DNA from: Kribbella monticola
GTDB lineage: Bacteria; Actinomycetota; Actinomycetes; Propionibacteriales; Kribbellaceae
Assembly (NCBI RefSeq): GCF_003261635.1
Contig: NZ_QFXK01000032.1
Coordinates: 1-64,000 of the forward strand
Length of the DNA: 64,000 nt
Reading direction: 5' to 3'
The translations under genes were made by a program, and so were the position numbers. Below the pieces are notes generated by a model. The model had not been told where the DNA came from, did not search any database, and saw only the letters and a list, made by a program, of their open reading frames with translations. This document shows, one piece after another, positions 51,898 through 61,033 of this stretch. Numbering within the stretch: position 1 is the stretch's first letter; every line of letters starts with the position of its first letter.

Positions 51898-53045
51898 CGA
51901 ACGCTCCTGAGAAGGTCACGGCTGATCACGAGCCGCTGGATCTGGTTGGTTCCTTCGAAGATCTGGGTCACCTTGGCCTCGCGCATGTACCGCTCGGCCG
52001 GGAACTCCCGGGTGTAACCGTAGCCGCCGAGCACCTGGACCGCGTCCGTCGTCACCTTCATCGCCGCGTCGGTGCAGACCAGCTTGGCGATCGCCGCCTG
52101 CTGGGTGAACGGCCGGCCGAGATCGCGCCGACGGGCGGCCTGCAGGTACGTCGACCGGGCGGCCTCGGTCGCCGCGGCCATGTCCGCCAACAGGAACTGC
52201 AGGCCTTGGAAGTCGGAGATCGCGTGGCCGAACTGCTTGCGCTCCTGCGCGTACGACGCCGCGAGCTCGAGCGCCGCCTGGGCGAGGCCAGTCGCACAGG
52301 CCGCGATGCCGAGCCGGCCGGAGTCGAGGGCGGACAACGCGATCCGCATCCCGGCGCCCTCTTCGCCGATCAGGTTCGCCGCCGGCACCCGGACGTTGTC
52401 GAAATTGACCGTCGTCGTGGTCGATCCGGTCAGGCCCATCTTGCGTTCGGGCGCACCGAAGCTGAGCCCCCCGGACGTGGCCGGCACGTGGAAGGCGGAG
52501 ATGCCATGTTTCGGGTCGGCCGAGGTCCGGGCGAAGGTCGTGTAGAAGTCCGCGTGCGAGCCGTGCGTGATCCATGACTTGGTGCCGTTGAGCACGTAGT
52601 CGTTGCCGTCACGGACAGCTTTCGTTGTCATCCCACTGATGTCCGAACCGGCCTGCGGCTCCGACAGCGCGTAGGCGCCGAGCAGGTCACCGCCGACCAT
52701 GTCAGGAAGCAGCAGCTCGCGCTGATCCGGCGTACCGAAGGTTGCGACCGCGTAGCTCGTCATGGTGTGTACGGACAGGCCGACGCCGACCGTCATCCAG
52801 GCGGCGGCGATCTCCTCGAGCATCTGCAGATAGACCTCGTACGGCTGCTCGGCGCCGCCGTACTGCTCGGGATAGGGCAGGCCCAGCAGGCCGGCTCGTC
52901 CGATGGTCCGGAAAGCGTCGCGCGGGAACGACTCGGTCTCCTCGGCCTTGGCGGCGTACGGCGCGAGCTCGTGCTCGCACAGGTCGCGGACCAGGCTCAG
53001 CAGGTCGGTGGATTCCTCGGTCGGCAGCAAGCGGTCGACAGCCAT
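51894..53045 (-). CDS. Acyl-CoA dehydrogenase
   Basis: 383 residues. FAD-dependent alpha,beta-desaturation of an acyl-CoA. Family signatures: 'ALSEPQAGSDISGMTTKAV', 'GLTGSTTTTVNFDNVRVPAA', 'VLGGYGYTREFPAERYMRE' and 'IFEGTNQIQRLVISRDLL'. The catalytic Glu is the one in the short/medium/branched-chain class position, 'FEGTN'. Chain specificity is not clear. It is divergent from a TetR gene that probably controls it with the SDR gene. Confidence 0.93.
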   Translation of the reverse strand: MAVDRLLPTEESTDLLSLVRDLCEHELAPYAAKAEETESFPRDAFRTIGRAGLLGLPYPEQYGGAEQPYEVYLQMLEEIAAAWMTVGVGLSVHTMTSYAVATFGTPDQRELLLPDMVGGDLLGAYALSEPQAGSDISGMTTKAVRDGNDYVLNGTKSWITHGSHADFYTTFARTSADPKHGISAFHVPATSGGLSFGAPERKMGLTGSTTTTVNFDNVRVPAANLIGEEGAGMRIALSALDSGRLGIAACATGLAQAALELAASYAQERKQFGHAISDFQGLQFLLADMAAATEAARSTYLQAARRRDLGRPFTQQAAIAKLVCTDAAMKVTTDAVQVLGGYGYTREFPAERYMREAKVTQIFEGTNQIQRLVISRDLLRSVR

Positions 53046-53075
53046 TGGACACCCCTCTCAAGGCTCGTCGAAATG

Positions 53076-53085
53076 ATACTCGTAT
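53076..53085. promoter_or_regulatory. Weak candidate TetR operator
   Basis: ATACTCGTAT, arms ATAC/GTAT, lies between the divergent acyl-CoA dehydrogenase and TetR genes, followed by GATACTG. Weak symmetry; the site could be longer. Confidence 0.3.
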
Positions 53086-53130
53086 TGATACTGAAGACCA
53101 AAGCTCCGTATCGTTCTATGCTGTCTCGAT

Positions 53131-53715
53131 ATGACAACAGTCGTCCCCGGGCGCCGCACGCGCAGGCAGTCAGAGCTGCTCGACCGGCTCCTGTCCCTGT
53201 TCCTCACCCAGGGCTTCAGCCGGTTCACCCTGGACGACCTGGCCGCGGAGCTGCGCTGCAGCAAAACGACCCTGTACGCGCTCGCGCCGAGCAAGGAACA
53301 ACTCGCCGTCGAGGTGGTCAAGCACTACTTCAAGAATGCCACCGCCGAGGTGGAGTCCGCGGTCGCCAAACAGACCCGGCCGGACCGCCGCATCGCGGCG
53401 TACCTGGGCGCGGTGGCCGATGCGCTGCGACCGGCCAGCCGGACCTTCCTGGACGACGTGGCCACTTTTGCGCCGGCAAGGTCCGTGTACGAGCGGAACA
53501 CCCGGATCGCCGCCGACCGGGTCCGCTCGCTGATCGAGGACGGGATCGCGGGGAAGGCGTTCCGGCAGGTCGACATCGGGTTCGCCGCCGAGATGGTCGC
53601 GCACACCATGCAGGCGATCCAGCGCGGCGACATCGCCCGCCGGACCGGCCTGAGCGACGCCGAGGCGTACCGCGAACTGGCCTCCTTCGTCCTGCACTCC
53701 CTCCGCCACGACTGA
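53131..53715 (+). CDS. TetR-family regulator of the fatty-acid-type genes
   Basis: 194 residues; ATG 53131. DNA-binding motif 'FTLDDLAAELRCSKTTLYAL' followed by 'APSKEQLAVEVVKHYF' and a helical ligand domain with a TetR C-terminal fold seen in actinobacterial beta-oxidation regulators. It is divergent to the acyl-CoA dehydrogenase with 85 bases between, so an acyl-CoA ligand is likely but unproven. Confidence 0.87.
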   Translation: MTTVVPGRRTRRQSELLDRLLSLFLTQGFSRFTLDDLAAELRCSKTTLYALAPSKEQLAVEVVKHYFKNATAEVESAVAKQTRPDRRIAAYLGAVADALRPASRTFLDDVATFAPARSVYERNTRIAADRVRSLIEDGIAGKAFRQVDIGFAAEMVAHTMQAIQRGDIARRTGLSDAEAYRELASFVLHSLRHD

Positions 53716-53760
53716 CCGCCGACTCGCAACCGCTCGGCCCTGGTTGCCCCGGTCGATAGC

Positions 53761-55410
53761 GTGGGGCGGGTGCAGCTGAAGTTGGGGCCGTTGCTCCGGT
53801 ACGTCGACGAGACGCGGGCGACCGTGTGGGTCGAGACCGACGGACCGTGCGACGTCGAGATCCTCGGACACCGCGCGCCGACCTGGTCGGTGCACGGTCA
53901 TCACTACGCCCTGGTGCTGATCGAGGGACTCCAGCCGGCCAGCGAAACGCCGTACGAGGTACTGCTCGACGGCACGCAGGTCTGGCCGCTGCCCGACAGC
54001 CCGTACGGGCCGAGCTTGATCCGGACGCCACGCGCGGACGGCAGCTTCCGGCTGGCCTTCGGATCCTGCCGACGATCGGCGCCGTTCGACAAGCAGGGGT
54101 TCAAGGACTTCGGCCCGGACGCGCTCGTCGCGTTGGCCGAGCGGATGGGCGGCGACGACGCCGAACGACCGGACGCCTTGTTGCTGCTGGGCGATCAGGT
54201 GTACGCGGACGACCCGTCAGACGCAGTACTGGCCAAGCTCCGCGCGGCGCACGGTGGGCGGCAGGACTCCGAGGTAGCCGACGAGATCGGCAACTTCGAG
54301 GAGTACACCTGGCTGTACGACGATGCGTGGCTGACCCCTGCGGTGCGCTGGCTGTTCTCGACGGTACCGGTGTGCATGCTGCTCGACGACCACGATCTGC
54401 GGGACGACTGGAACACCTCGCTGACCTGGCGTCGCTGGGTCACCTCGCAACCGTGGTGGCACGACCGAGTGGTGGGCGCCTACGCGTCGTACTGGGTCTA
54501 CCAGCACCTCGGCAACCTCTCGCCGGAGCAGCTCGAGAAGGACCCGACGTACGCCGCGATGCGCGCGCTGGAGGACGAGGACGAGCGCAGTTCGTACCTG
54601 GACGCGTTCGCGTGGGAGGCGGACGATGACCCCGCCTCCACTCGCTGGAGCTTCTACCGCGACTTCGGTGCTCGCTCCAAGGGCGTCCGGCTGCTGGCGG
54701 TCGACTCACGGTGCTCCCGCGAGCTCCAGCCGTCCAGGCGGGCGATGGTCGATCAGCACGAGTGGGAATGGGTACGCCGGCATACGGTCGGCGCGACACA
54801 GCCGATCAATCACCTGCTGTTCGCGTCGACGCTGCCGTTCCTGCTCACGCCCGGCCTGCATCACCTGGAGGGCTGGAACGAGGCGGTCTCCTCCGGCGCG
54901 TGGGGACGTCGCGCTGCCGGGGTCGGCGAGCGGATCCGGCAGGACATGGATCTGGAGCACTGGGCGTCGTTCCGGCGGTCGTTCGACGACGTGACCGACC
55001 TGCTGACCGATCTGGTCCGCGCCGAGAACCCGCCGGCCTCGATCCTGATGCTCTCGGGCGACGTGCACTGCAGCTACTTGTCCGAAGCCGAGCTGACCAC
55101 CGTGGACCACCCCGGTACGGCGATCCGCCAGCTCACCATGTCGCCGTTCCGGAACCCGATCGGCCGGCCCATCCAGGTGGCGAACAAGGTGCTGGATACG
55201 CGCTGGATGACCGCCTTGCTGCATCGGCTGGCCCGGTCGGCCGGGGTACGCGACGTCGCCGCGCGCTGGCGTACGGCGTACGGGCCGTGGTTCGGGAACG
55301 GGGTGATGACGGTCGTACTGACCGACGACCGGTGGCTGGTCGAGGTCGACCATGCCGAGCTCCGCGGCGGCCGCCAGGTGCTCCGGCGGACCGTCGAGCA
55401 CGGAGGATAA
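53761..55410 (+). CDS. PhoD-like metallophosphatase
   Basis: 549 residues without a signal peptide. An N-terminal Fn3-like domain ('GPLLRYVDETRATVWVET') precedes a PhoD-type calcineurin-like phosphatase fold: 'FGSCRRS', 'LLLLGDQVYADD', 'LLDDHDLRDDW', 'MLSGDVHCSYL'. These hold the metal ligands. Many PhoD proteins are secreted by Tat; this one seems cytoplasmic. Start: GTG 53761 or GTG 53770 (GGGGCGG just before the second). Substrate unknown. Confidence 0.87.
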   Translation: MGRVQLKLGPLLRYVDETRATVWVETDGPCDVEILGHRAPTWSVHGHHYALVLIEGLQPASETPYEVLLDGTQVWPLPDSPYGPSLIRTPRADGSFRLAFGSCRRSAPFDKQGFKDFGPDALVALAERMGGDDAERPDALLLLGDQVYADDPSDAVLAKLRAAHGGRQDSEVADEIGNFEEYTWLYDDAWLTPAVRWLFSTVPVCMLLDDHDLRDDWNTSLTWRRWVTSQPWWHDRVVGAYASYWVYQHLGNLSPEQLEKDPTYAAMRALEDEDERSSYLDAFAWEADDDPASTRWSFYRDFGARSKGVRLLAVDSRCSRELQPSRRAMVDQHEWEWVRRHTVGATQPINHLLFASTLPFLLTPGLHHLEGWNEAVSSGAWGRRAAGVGERIRQDMDLEHWASFRRSFDDVTDLLTDLVRAENPPASILMLSGDVHCSYLSEAELTTVDHPGTAIRQLTMSPFRNPIGRPIQVANKVLDTRWMTALLHRLARSAGVRDVAARWRTAYGPWFGNGVMTVVLTDDRWLVEVDHAELRGGRQVLRRTVEHGG

Positions 55411-55525
55411 CCCTTACCCTCCGGATTGAGGCATTTACTTTGTGACAACTTCCGGTAGGTTTCATCACGGTTAAGTCAAGGGCGCACCCGCCCCGAGCGC
55501 GCCCTCATCGTGAGGAGGCTGAACC

Positions 55526-56416
55526 GTGAAGTTCATCCACATCCGCCGTACCGTCGCCGTCCTGGCCACCGCCGGCCTGGCAGCAACCACCGCCATGCTG
55601 GGCACCCAGGCGACGGCCGCCCCCGTCGACCTGTCGAAGGTGTCGGCGGGCAGCATCACCTCCACGCTGAGCAAAGAGGCCTCCATCCCGGGCACCGCCT
55701 GGGTGACGCTTCCCGACGGCCGGATCATCGTGTCGTACGACGACACCGTGACCGGCGCCAAACTCAACTCGCTGACCGGCGTCACCAAGCAGTTCGGCAG
55801 CCGGATCACGCTGGAGAAGATCTCCGGCAAGCTGAGCAAGCGGATCGCCGGTGGCGACGCCATCTACGGCGGCCAGTACCGCTGCTCGCTCGGCTTCAAC
55901 GTCCGCAACAGCGCCGGCGTCTACTACTTCCTGACCGCCGGTCACTGCGGCAACATCGCCTCCAGCTGGTACTCCAACTCCAGCCACACCACGCTGCTCG
56001 GAACCACCTCGGGTTCGAGCTTCCCCGGTAACGACTACGCGATCGTGAAGTACGCGAGCTCGTACACCAACCACCCTGGCACGGTCGACCTCTACAACGG
56101 GTCGTCCCAGGACATCACCACGGCGGCCAACGCCTTCGTCGGTGAGTCGGTCAAGCGCAGCGGCAGCACGACCCACGTCCACAGCGGCACGGTCACCGGT
56201 ACCAACGCCACGGTGAACTACGCCGAGGGCACGGTCACCGGTCTGATCAAGACCAACGTCTGCGCCGAGGGTGGCGACTCCGGCGGCTCGCTGTTCGACG
56301 GAACGAAGGCCCTCGGCCTGACCTCCGGCGGCAGCGGCAACTGCTCCTCCGGCGGCACCACCTTCTTCCAGCCCGTCACCGAACCCCTCTCCGTCTACGG
56401 CGTCAGCGTCTACTGA
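55526..56416 (+). CDS. Secreted streptogrisin-type serine protease (S1, alpha-lytic group)
   Basis: 296 residues; GAGGAGGC precedes GTG 55526. Signal peptide ('RTVAVLATAGLAATTAML', AxA site 'ATAAP'), a short propeptide to about residue 110, then a chymotrypsin-like domain with 'YFLTAGHCGN' (His), 'GNDYAIVKY' (Asp), 'EGGDSGGSLF' (Ser). Cys pairs flank these. It digests proteins outside the cell. A terminator follows. Confidence 0.94.
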   Translation: MKFIHIRRTVAVLATAGLAATTAMLGTQATAAPVDLSKVSAGSITSTLSKEASIPGTAWVTLPDGRIIVSYDDTVTGAKLNSLTGVTKQFGSRITLEKISGKLSKRIAGGDAIYGGQYRCSLGFNVRNSAGVYYFLTAGHCGNIASSWYSNSSHTTLLGTTSGSSFPGNDYAIVKYASSYTNHPGTVDLYNGSSQDITTAANAFVGESVKRSGSTTHVHSGTVTGTNATVNYAEGTVTGLIKTNVCAEGGDSGGSLFDGTKALGLTSGGSGNCSSGGTTFFQPVTEPLSVYGVSVY

Positions 56417-56431
56417 TCCACAGAGACGACC

Positions 56432-56463
56432 CGAGAACCCCCTGCTCCGGCAGGGGGTTCTCG
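56432..56463 (+). terminator. Terminator after the serine protease
   Basis: CGAGAACCCCCTG (56432-56444) and CAGGGGGTTCTCG (56451-56463), perfect 13-bp stem, 6-base loop. It also serves the converging vapC gene. Confidence 0.9.
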
Positions 56464-56466
56464 GCC

Positions 56467-56871
56467 TCAGACGGGCGCGGTCACCGGGTATCCGAGTTCC
56501 TCGGCGGCACCGGCCAGCTCTCGGTCATACGTGATGAACTCGGCGAGATCCGGCCGGAACGGCTCTGCACTCGCCAGATGGATGGCATCGAGGGAGCCGA
56601 GTCGAGGTGTCCGGTACGCCATTGCCCGTGCCAGCACGGTGGTGGTGAGATCCACCAGGTAGATTCCGCGGATTGCCTGCGCAGCGAAGTAGGGCACCTG
56701 CTGATGATCCACACCGGCCCGCAACAACGTGCGAGTGATCTCCAGCCTCGCCAACTCGCTCGTGATGAGCTCGGTGTCCCCGGGCAGCGACTCCCGCCAT
56801 TTGCGGAGCGCAGCCGACTCCGCCTCCGGTTTGATGAACTTCAGCAGGGCGCAGGAATCCAGATAGATCAC
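56467..56871 (-). CDS. vapC: VapC toxin (PIN domain), second pair
   Basis: 134 residues, GTG start overlapping the antitoxin stop. PIN residues: 'MIYLDSCALLKFI', 'ITSELARLEITRTL', 'LGSLDAIHLASA', 'FITYDRELAGAA'. Similar to the toxin at 50324 but with a different partner, so probably not cross-neutralised. Confidence 0.9.
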   Translation of the reverse strand: MIYLDSCALLKFIKPEAESAALRKWRESLPGDTELITSELARLEITRTLLRAGVDHQQVPYFAAQAIRGIYLVDLTTTVLARAMAYRTPRLGSLDAIHLASAEPFRPDLAEFITYDRELAGAAEELGYPVTAPV

Positions 56872-57149
56872 CGGCGGCGCTCCGAGTCCCGCTCGGCGAT
56901 CAGCAGGTCTGACAGGCTGTCCACCTCGGGTGTCAGGTCGAGCGCCAGATCCGGCATCCCCATCTCGGCCGGCGGTGTGACCTCCCCGGAGTCGATCAGC
57001 CGCCGCAAGGTGTCCGGCCGCTCGTCTTCGGGGACGAGCCGCAGAACCGGCCGACCGCGGTCGGTGACGACAATCGTCTCCCCGGCCCGCACCCGCGCCA
57101 CCGCTTTCGACGGATTCTGATTGAGCTCACGCAAGCCGATGGTCTCCAT
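56868..57149 (-). CDS. vapB: VapB/Phd-YefM-type antitoxin, second pair
   Basis: 93 residues; ATG 57149. 'IGLRELNQNPSKAVARVRAG' and 'ETIVVTDRGRPVLRLVPEDE' form the Phd-type DNA-binding half; the acidic C-terminus would wrap the toxin. A perfect palindrome lies 8 bases upstream of the start and is the likely autoregulatory site. Confidence 0.88.
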   Translation of the reverse strand: METIGLRELNQNPSKAVARVRAGETIVVTDRGRPVLRLVPEDERPDTLRRLIDSGEVTPPAEMGMPDLALDLTPEVDSLSDLLIAERDSERRR

Positions 57150-57156
57150 CTGAATA

Positions 57157-57181
57157 ATGTACCTACAAAAAGTAGGTACAT
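57157..57181. promoter_or_regulatory. Perfect palindromic operator of the second VapBC pair
   Basis: ATGTACCTAC (57157-57166), AAAAA, GTAGGTACAT (57172-57181): 10-bp perfect arms. It is just upstream of vapB and matches the usual place where the VapBC complex represses its own gene. Confidence 0.75.
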
Positions 57182-57204
57182 CAAGAAGCTTGTGGTAGTA
57201 ATAA

Positions 57205-57237
57205 CAGAACCCCGGACGGCTTCTGTCCGGGGTTCTG
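57205..57237 (-). terminator. Terminator after rlmB
   Basis: CAGAACCCCGGAC (57205-57217) and GTCCGGGGTTCTG (57225-57237), perfect 13-bp stem with a 7-base loop, 12 bases beyond the rlmB stop. Confidence 0.85.
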
Positions 57238-57249
57238 GTGCGTAGGTGA

Positions 57250-58212
57250 TTACTGGCCGCGGCGGCGGGAGATTTCGTAGAGGGCTACGCCGGTGGCGAT
57301 GCCGGCGTTGAGGGATTCGGTGCTGCTGGTCATCGGGATGGAGACGATCAGGTCGCAGTTCTCCCGGACCAGGCGGGCCAGGCCTTTGCCCTCGCTGCCG
57401 ACGACCAGGACGATCGGGTCGGTGGCGGCCTGCAGGTCGGGGAGTTCGACCTCGCCGCCCATGTCGAGGCCGACGATCATCAGGCCGGCGTCCTTGTAGG
57501 ACTTCAGCGCACGGTTCAGGTTCGTACAGCGAGCCACCGGGATGCGGGCCGCCGCACCGGCCGAGGTCTTCCAGGCCGACGCGGTCATCGACGCCGTACG
57601 CCGTTCCGGCACCAGCACGCCGTGCGCACCGAAGGCCGCGGCCGACCGGGTGATGGCACCCAGGTTGCGCGGGTCCGTCACGCCGTCGAGCGCCACGATC
57701 AACGGCACCTGGTCGGCGTCGTACGCGAGCCTCAGCAGGTCGTCGGGGTGCGCATACTCGTACGGCGGGATCTGCACGGCGAGACCCTGGTGGGCGCCGT
57801 GACTGGTCAGCCGGTCGAGCTCGATCCGGGGCACCTCGAGCAGGGAGATCCCGTGCTCGACGGCGATCAGCAGTGCCTCGCGCAGCCGGGCGTCGCGCTC
57901 GGTGCCCTCGGCAACATAGAGCGCGCTGACCGGTACGCCGGCGCGGAGCGCCTCGACGACCGGGTTGCGGCCGTACACCCACTCGACCGTGGACTCGGAG
58001 TCCTTGCGGTCCGGGCGGCGGCCGGTGGTGCGCTTCTCGGCGCGCTCCTTGGCCTTCGCCCGCTTGTGCGCGGGGTGCTTGGTGCGGTCCACGGCCTTCG
58101 GGGTCGGGCCCTTGCCCTCGAGTCCCCGGCGGACCCGGCCACCGGAACCGGCGGTCGGGTTGCCGCGTGGCTTCTTGCGGATCGCACCCTTGCGTTGACT
58201 ACTGCCTGGCAC
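57250..58212 (-). CDS. rlmB: 23S rRNA (guanosine-2'-O)-methyltransferase RlmB
   Basis: 320 residues. SpoU-family enzyme that 2'-O-methylates 23S rRNA (position 2251 in E. coli). A basic N-terminal tail (about 75 residues, many K/R) precedes the substrate-binding domain 'VYGRNPVVEALRAGVPVSAL' and the knotted methylase domain with 'LDGVTDPRNLGAITRSAAAF', 'LVVGSEGKGL' and 'SIPMTSSTESLNAGIATGV'. GTG 58212 follows GAAGGAAA. It follows cysS by one base, an arrangement usual in actinobacteria. Confidence 0.94.
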   Translation of the reverse strand: MPGSSQRKGAIRKKPRGNPTAGSGGRVRRGLEGKGPTPKAVDRTKHPAHKRAKAKERAEKRTTGRRPDRKDSESTVEWVYGRNPVVEALRAGVPVSALYVAEGTERDARLREALLIAVEHGISLLEVPRIELDRLTSHGAHQGLAVQIPPYEYAHPDDLLRLAYDADQVPLIVALDGVTDPRNLGAITRSAAAFGAHGVLVPERRTASMTASAWKTSAGAAARIPVARCTNLNRALKSYKDAGLMIVGLDMGGEVELPDLQAATDPIVLVVGSEGKGLARLVRENCDLIVSIPMTSSTESLNAGIATGVALYEISRRRGQ

Positions 58213-58213
58213 T

Positions 58214-59647
58214 TCAGTTTCCTTCGGTTGATGGGTGCGCGGCGATCGTCCACCGGGATCCCTGTGGGGTGTCCTCGACGACGACGCCGAGCGCCTTGAG
58301 CCGGTCGCGGATCTCGTCCGACGCGGCATAGTCCTTGCGCTCGCGGGCGGCCTGACGCTGGTCGAGCAGCGCCTTCACCAGTCCGTCGACCACTTCGGTC
58401 AGTTCTTCGTTGCCACCGGCCCGCGACGCCCACGGCTCGGCCAGCGGGTCCAGCCCGAGCACGCCGAGCATCGCCCGCACGGAGGCCAGATTCTCTTGCA
58501 GGGCAGGAGAATCGCCGTCGGCGACCAGTTTGTTGCCGTCCCGCACGGTGTTGTGCAGCACGGCGACAGCGGCCGGTGTCCCGAGGTCGTCGTCCATCGC
58601 GTCGGCGAACGCCTGCGGCACATCGGCCGCGGGCTGGACGCCACCGGTCACCTCGGTCGCGCGCCCGACGTATCCCTCGATCCGCTGGAAGCTCGTGGCG
58701 GACTCCTCGAGCGCGGCCATCGAGAACTCGACCACCGAACGGTAGTGCGAGCTGACCAGGTAGTACCGCAGCTCGATCGGGCGGACCTGCTCGACGACGT
58801 TGCGCACGACCGCGCCGTTGCCGAGCGACTTCGACATCTTCTCGCCGGCCGCCGTCACCAATGCGCTGTGCATCCAGAACCGGGCGAACTTCTGCCCGAC
58901 CGCGGTCGACTGGGCCAGCTCGTTCTCGTGGTGCGGGAAGCGCAGGTCGAGGCCACCGCCGTGAATGTCGAACTCGTCGCCGAGATACTTACCGGCCATC
59001 GCCGAGCACTCCAGGTGCCAGCCGGGCCGGCCAGGACCCCACGGGGTCGGCCAGGAGGCCGTCCGCGGCGTGCCTTCGGTGTAGCCCTTCCAGAGCGCGA
59101 AGTCGCGCGGGTCACGCTTGCCGCGCGGGTCCGCGTCCTCGGCGGCCTCCATGTCGTCGATCCGCTGGTGCGACAGCTCGCCGTACTTCGGCCAGGACTT
59201 CACGTCGAAGTACACGTCGCCGGAGCCGTCGGTCGCGACGTACGCGTGCCCGCGCTCGATCAGCTCCCCGATCATCACCAGCATCTCGGGGATGTGACCG
59301 GTGGCGCGCGGCTCGTACGTCGGCGGACGGCAGCCCAGTACGTCGTACGCCCAGTGCAGTTCGCGCTCGAACTCGTAGGCGTGCGCCCACCACGGCACCT
59401 GCCGCTCGGCCGACTTGGCCAGGATCTTGTCGTCGATGTCGGTGACGTTCGCGATCACGGTGACCTCGTAGCCCGACCGCTCCAGCCAGCGCCGGAGGAC
59501 GTCGAACACGATCTCCTTGTAGATGTGCCCGACGTGCGGGGCACCCTGCACCGTCAGCCCACAGTGGTAGATCCCGACCTTGCCCGGATGGACCGGTTCG
59601 AAATCCCTCACTGCTGCTGTCGCGGTGTCGTACAAGCGAAGTGTCAC
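58214..59647 (-). CDS. cysS: Cysteinyl-tRNA synthetase
   Basis: 477 residues, GTG start. Charges tRNA-Cys. HIGH-type motif 'APHVGHIYKEIVFDV', KMSKS in 'GEKMSKSLGN', zinc Cys/His in 'IYHCGLT' and 'WHLECSAM', plus 'IHGGGLDLRFPHHENE'. Length is normal for the class I enzyme. Coupled with rlmB. Confidence 0.96.
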   Translation of the reverse strand: MTLRLYDTATAAVRDFEPVHPGKVGIYHCGLTVQGAPHVGHIYKEIVFDVLRRWLERSGYEVTVIANVTDIDDKILAKSAERQVPWWAHAYEFERELHWAYDVLGCRPPTYEPRATGHIPEMLVMIGELIERGHAYVATDGSGDVYFDVKSWPKYGELSHQRIDDMEAAEDADPRGKRDPRDFALWKGYTEGTPRTASWPTPWGPGRPGWHLECSAMAGKYLGDEFDIHGGGLDLRFPHHENELAQSTAVGQKFARFWMHSALVTAAGEKMSKSLGNGAVVRNVVEQVRPIELRYYLVSSHYRSVVEFSMAALEESATSFQRIEGYVGRATEVTGGVQPAADVPQAFADAMDDDLGTPAAVAVLHNTVRDGNKLVADGDSPALQENLASVRAMLGVLGLDPLAEPWASRAGGNEELTEVVDGLVKALLDQRQAARERKDYAASDEIRDRLKALGVVVEDTPQGSRWTIAAHPSTEGN

Positions 59648-59755
59648 TGATCAAGGGTAACGGTGATATAGGGGTGCTCTTGACAATTTCCCCACAGCGG
59701 TCATCGGACCGGACCGCGCTCGCCGGACTGTACGGTGCTGCCCGAGGAGGTTGCC

Positions 59756-60982
59756 TTGTCGAACCAGCAACCGTACGGCGGCCAGCAGCCGCCTTACCAG
59801 GGGCCGCCCCAGCAGTGGGGCACACCGCAGTACCAGCCACCGCCGCCCCCGCAGCAGCAGCCGCAGCCGCAGCAGCAGCCGCAGCCGCAGTACGGCCCGC
59901 AGTACGGCGCACCGCAGTACAGCGCGCCCGCTCAGTACTACGGACCGCCGCCGGGCGCCCCTGGCTTCGGCTGGGGACCAGGTGGTCCGCAGCAGCCCAA
60001 GAAGAAGAGCAAGGCCTGGCTGGCGATCATCCCCGTACTCGTCGTCGGAGTGGTAGGGCTCTGGATCTACGGCGTCATTCAGAAGCAGCACCGGCTGCAC
60101 GACGACTACGCCCAGCCCCAGCCGACTGCCAGCTACAGCCCCAGCGACGACCCCAGCACGGGTCCCTCCACTCAGCCCACGACAGCGGAGACGACCGGCA
60201 CCCAGCCGAAGCCGACGAAGACAACCCAGCCGGCGCGCCAACCCACGCCGTACGAGGTGGTCAGCCGGACCAAGTTCTATCGGACCGGTGTCCAGGCGGG
60301 CGTCCGCTGCCGCGAGTCCGGCGCCCGACCGACTTCACTCTCCAACGCCGTCAGGTACTACGCGAACGTGAAGTCCTGCGCCGACCGGGGTTGGCCACGG
60401 CAGGTGAACGCGGCCGGCCTGCCGTTCAAGGCGCCGAACACGATCGTGATGAACGGCAAGGTGGGCTCACCGTGCGGCAACAGTGCACCCAGCTCGTACT
60501 ACTGCGCGCTCAACCACACGATGTACCTGGCCGGCGACTACGACATGGCCCAGTACCGAAGGGCCAACGGGAACTCCACCGCCGTGGCCTTTGTCCGCGC
60601 AGGCATGCTGTTCGTGGTGGCTCACGAGTACGGCCATCACATCCAGGAGATCACCGGCATCCTTCCGGCCTTCAACCGGCTCTGGTACGACGCGCCGAAC
60701 AAGGCGGCGCAACTGGAGATCAATCGCCGGATGGAGTTGCAGGCGAGCTGTTTCGGCGGGCTCTTCGTCGCGGCGAACCGGAACACCTACCCGATCAGCG
60801 GTCAGCTCAAGACCCAGTTCAACTGGATGGTCTACCACATGGGCGACAACTACGATCCGATCCCGGGCCACCGGATCCACGGCAACCGGACCAGCCACGG
60901 CAACTGGACCATGCGCGGCTACAACACCCGCAACCTGGCCGCCTGCAACACGTTTACCGCCCCCAGCGCCGCAGTGCAGTGA
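59756..60982 (+). CDS. Neutral zinc metallopeptidase (YpfJ-like), copy 1
   Basis: 408 residues from TTG 59756, which follows GAGGAGG by five bases. A Pro/Gln-rich cytosolic N-tail ('PPPPPQQQPQPQQQPQPQ') precedes one transmembrane helix ('LAIIPVLVVGVVGLWIYGVI') and a Thr/Pro linker. The outside domain has the zinc motif 'VVAHEYGHHIQEITG' and 'NRRMELQASCFGGLF', as in the YpfJ/KPN family. Substrate unknown. A near-duplicate lies next to it at 61034. Confidence 0.87.
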   Translation: MSNQQPYGGQQPPYQGPPQQWGTPQYQPPPPPQQQPQPQQQPQPQYGPQYGAPQYSAPAQYYGPPPGAPGFGWGPGGPQQPKKKSKAWLAIIPVLVVGVVGLWIYGVIQKQHRLHDDYAQPQPTASYSPSDDPSTGPSTQPTTAETTGTQPKPTKTTQPARQPTPYEVVSRTKFYRTGVQAGVRCRESGARPTSLSNAVRYYANVKSCADRGWPRQVNAAGLPFKAPNTIVMNGKVGSPCGNSAPSSYYCALNHTMYLAGDYDMAQYRRANGNSTAVAFVRAGMLFVVAHEYGHHIQEITGILPAFNRLWYDAPNKAAQLEINRRMELQASCFGGLFVAANRNTYPISGQLKTQFNWMVYHMGDNYDPIPGHRIHGNRTSHGNWTMRGYNTRNLAACNTFTAPSAAVQ

Positions 60983-61033
60983 TCAGCTGAAGCGAACCCT
61001 CCGGCCGGTACCGTGCCGGTCGGAGGAGGAACC

